Source of the DNA: Acidaminococcaceae bacterium
GTDB taxonomy: Bacteria; Bacillota; Negativicutes; Acidaminococcales; Acidaminococcaceae
Length of the DNA: 6,411 bases
NCBI GenBank assembly: GCA_028693975.1
Contig: JAQUUF010000071.1
Location: 1 to 6,411, forward strand
Direction: 5' to 3'
Both the position numbers and the translations under genes were made by a program. Below the pieces are notes generated by a model that had not been told where the DNA came from, did no database searches, and saw only the letters and a list, made by a program, of their open reading frames with translations. The first letter of the stretch is position 1; each line of letters begins with the position of its first letter. Of this stretch, positions 5,018-6,411 are shown in pieces.

Positions 5018-5614
5018 ATGAAACTGTTGAGAAATATGTTGGTGCTTGCGTTGTTAGTTTGCAGTGTTGCTACCACGGGATTGGCCGCAGATAGAGGCCA
5101 GATGGATATTGCTGCAAGAGATGCTTTGGATGTTTTCTTTAGCAACTTCGCAGAGACCTTCACACGACCATTCACTTATAATGCGGTGAGTAATAGCGAG
5201 CTAATTAAATTTGGGGTAATGCACGTCAAAATAAACAGGAGTCAAATGTTGAGAGATTATGATGCAGCTTATTGGGCCGTTGCTAAACAAGAAGTGGATA
5301 ATGCTGCTTACAAATATTTTGGCAAGCATATAGTTGTCCAATCATCGCTTGAATTTCCTCTGGTCGGGGATGAGTTCCTGCTCATCAAAGCTTCTGGTGA
5401 GGGCGTGCGTTTCGCGCAGATAGACAGCCTGACTGATAATAATGACGGAAGTTATACTGCCTTTTTGCAGGAGTTTGTGGGAGAATCCACTGATATACAT
5501 GCTAAGGTACAAGAACCTAATGTAGCATCTGTAGCCAAGTGGCGAGCCGTCATAGTTAAGGCGCAAGACGGCTCGGGCAGATATAACTTGAAAGAGTATT
5601 TGAGGCTCAGTTAA
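5018..5614 (+). CDS. Exported protein of unknown function
   Basis: This 198-residue protein has a clear signal peptide (MKLLRNMLVLALLVCSVATT) with probable cleavage near GLA-AD at residues 21-25; the only cysteine lies inside the signal, so it is not a typical lipoprotein. The mature part starts with a probable helix, RDALDVFFSNFAETFTRPF (34-52), then mixed alpha/beta sequence with beta-rich segments such as HIVVQSSLEFP (104-114) and KWRAVIVKAQ (174-183). It ends YNLKEYLRLS, like secreted proteins that finish on a last edge strand. I do not recognise a family. ATG 5018 follows AAGGGGTGG (5001-5009). It is the second gene of the operon with the 4233 gene and ends just before a strong terminator, so the two products likely share an envelope role. 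Confidence 0.75.
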   Translation: MKLLRNMLVLALLVCSVATTGLAADRGQMDIAARDALDVFFSNFAETFTRPFTYNAVSNSELIKFGVMHVKINRSQMLRDYDAAYWAVAKQEVDNAAYKYFGKHIVVQSSLEFPLVGDEFLLIKASGEGVRFAQIDSLTDNNDGSYTAFLQEFVGESTDIHAKVQEPNVASVAKWRAVIVKAQDGSGRYNLKEYLRLS

Positions 5615-5620
5615 GCCATA

Positions 5621-5659
5621 AAAAAATCCGAGTAGCAGTTAGCTGTTACCCGGATTTTT
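5621..5659. terminator. Bidirectional intrinsic terminator
   Basis: A long stem separates convergent genes. AAAAATCCG (5622-5630) pairs with CGGATTTTT (5651-5659) and GTAGCAG (5632-5638) pairs with CTGTTAC (5643-5649), around a TTAG loop with one A/C mismatch at 5631 and 5650. The T-tract on the plus strand serves the exported-protein operon, and the A-tract serves as a T-tract for tyrS on the minus strand, whose stop lies 13 bases away. Confidence 0.93.
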
Positions 5660-5671
5660 GTTATGCGTATG

Positions 5672-6411
5672 TTATTGTAGAACTAATTTGTAATATTTTT
5701 TCTTGCCTTTGCGCAAGAGGGCTGTGCCTTCTTGGAAGGTAGCGGATGTTAGCAGGGTGTCGATGTCGCTGATTTTCTCTTCATTAACGGTCAGGCCGCC
5801 TTGCTGAATGAGTCGTCTGCCTTCGCTCTTGCTGGCAAATAACTTCTTGTCGCAGAGTACGTCTAATAGTTTGCCGCCCAAATCAGCTGGGGCAATGTCA
5901 ATAGTTGGAACATCGTCCATATTGCCACCACCACTAAAGAGAGCTTCTGCCGCTTCTTTGGCTTTTTGAGCTTCGGCTTCACCGTGAATTAACTTAGTTA
6001 CTTCGTAAGCCAAGACAATCTTAGCTTCGTTAATGGCGGAATCGCGGAGAGCACCTAAGCGATGAACTTCGTCCATAGGGAGGAAGGTGAGCAGAGATAA
6101 GCAGTTCTCTACATCGGCGTCATCTACATTGCGCCAGTATTGATAGAAGTCGTAGGGAGAAGTCTTAGCAGGGTCTAGCCAGAGAGCACCGCCTACGGTT
6201 TTGCCCATTTTTTCACCGGTACTGGTGGTGAGGAGCTTGGAAGTCATACAAAAAGCAGGTTTTTGTTCTTTGCGACGGATTAACTCTACGCCGGCCAGCA
6301 TATTAGACCATTGGTCGTCGCCGCCCAATTCCATTACGCAGTTATATTTTTTTTTCAAGGTCAGGAAATCATAGGCTTGCATAATCATATAGTTGAATTC
6401 AAAGAAAGTAA
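5672..6411 (-). CDS. tyrS: Tyrosyl-tRNA synthetase, C-terminal part (cut by window end)
   Basis: This housekeeping enzyme charges tRNA-Tyr in the cytoplasm. The visible 245 codons cover the later catalytic core and the C-terminal domain; the start and the HIGH motif lie beyond 6411. The frame continues past the internal Met at 6388 as TFFEFNYMIMQAYDFL, typical of the family. ELGGDDQWSN corresponds to the tyrosine-binding QLGGSDQWGN signature, and KMGKT (6197-6211) is the KMSKS-loop variant common in bacterial TyrRS, followed by GGALWLDPAKTSPYDFYQYW. The last ~70 residues form an S4-like RNA-binding domain (KSEGRRLIQQGGLTVNEEKI). Nothing is missing in the part shown. It is convergent with the exported-protein operon and ends at their shared terminator. 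Confidence 0.97.
   Translation of the reverse strand, partial: TFFEFNYMIMQAYDFLTLKKKYNCVMELGGDDQWSNMLAGVELIRRKEQKPAFCMTSKLLTTSTGEKMGKTVGGALWLDPAKTSPYDFYQYWRNVDDADVENCLSLLTFLPMDEVHRLGALRDSAINEAKIVLAYEVTKLIHGEAEAQKAKEAAEALFSGGGNMDDVPTIDIAPADLGGKLLDVLCDKKLFASKSEGRRLIQQGGLTVNEEKISDIDTLLTSATFQEGTALLRKGKKKYYKLVLQ

Noticed and set aside
1..6411. CRISPR array, tRNA, rRNA, or intact insertion sequence
   Set aside because: No regularly spaced repeats, no cloverleaf or rRNA-like segments, and no transposase frame were seen on either strand.

Overview
The window reads as a chromosomal stretch of a low-to-medium-GC Firmicutes-type bacterium. Genes have strong AGGAGG-like ribosome binding sites and TTGACA/TATAAT-type promoters, and there is a Firmicutes-style tyrosyl-tRNA synthetase and a YwbE-family protein. 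Similarity from memory of the SLC13-type permease, the two small exported proteins and the GCCAGGCC-TTCG terminators points to the Negativicutes (Selenomonas/Anaerovibrio-like). That placement is an inference and was not searched.

Layout from left to right: a macrodomain ADP-ribose-processing protein (43-573); about 305 bases without a credible gene but with several hairpins (574-878); a YwbE-family protein with its own terminator (879-1101); a DinJ/YafQ-type toxin-antitoxin (TA) operon with promoter and operator (1201-1820); the decayed 3' end of another gene and a near-copy of the first terminator (1822-2002); an SLC13/ArsB-like permease (2136-3254); a possible very small RNA ending at an intrinsic terminator (about 3322-3380); a HigB/HigA-type TA operon with a twin-palindrome operator over its promoter (3394-4099); two exported proteins of unknown function in one operon (4233-5614); a bidirectional terminator (5621-5659); and the 3' part of tyrS on the minus strand, cut by the window end (5672-6411).

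The region looks like accessory islets between housekeeping genes. Two unrelated type II TA modules lie 1.6 kb apart on either side of a permease. They have opposite gene orders (antitoxin first, then toxin first), and each has its own promoter/operator, so they are probably regulated independently. The first TA module sits between two nearly identical terminator repeats and abuts a gene remnant, which suggests insertion or recombination. The two exported proteins share a promoter and probably act together in the cell envelope, but their function is not evident. I found no clear new defence or mobile system. The less explained items are the hairpin-rich stretch at 574-878, the possible short RNA before higB, and the exported-protein pair.
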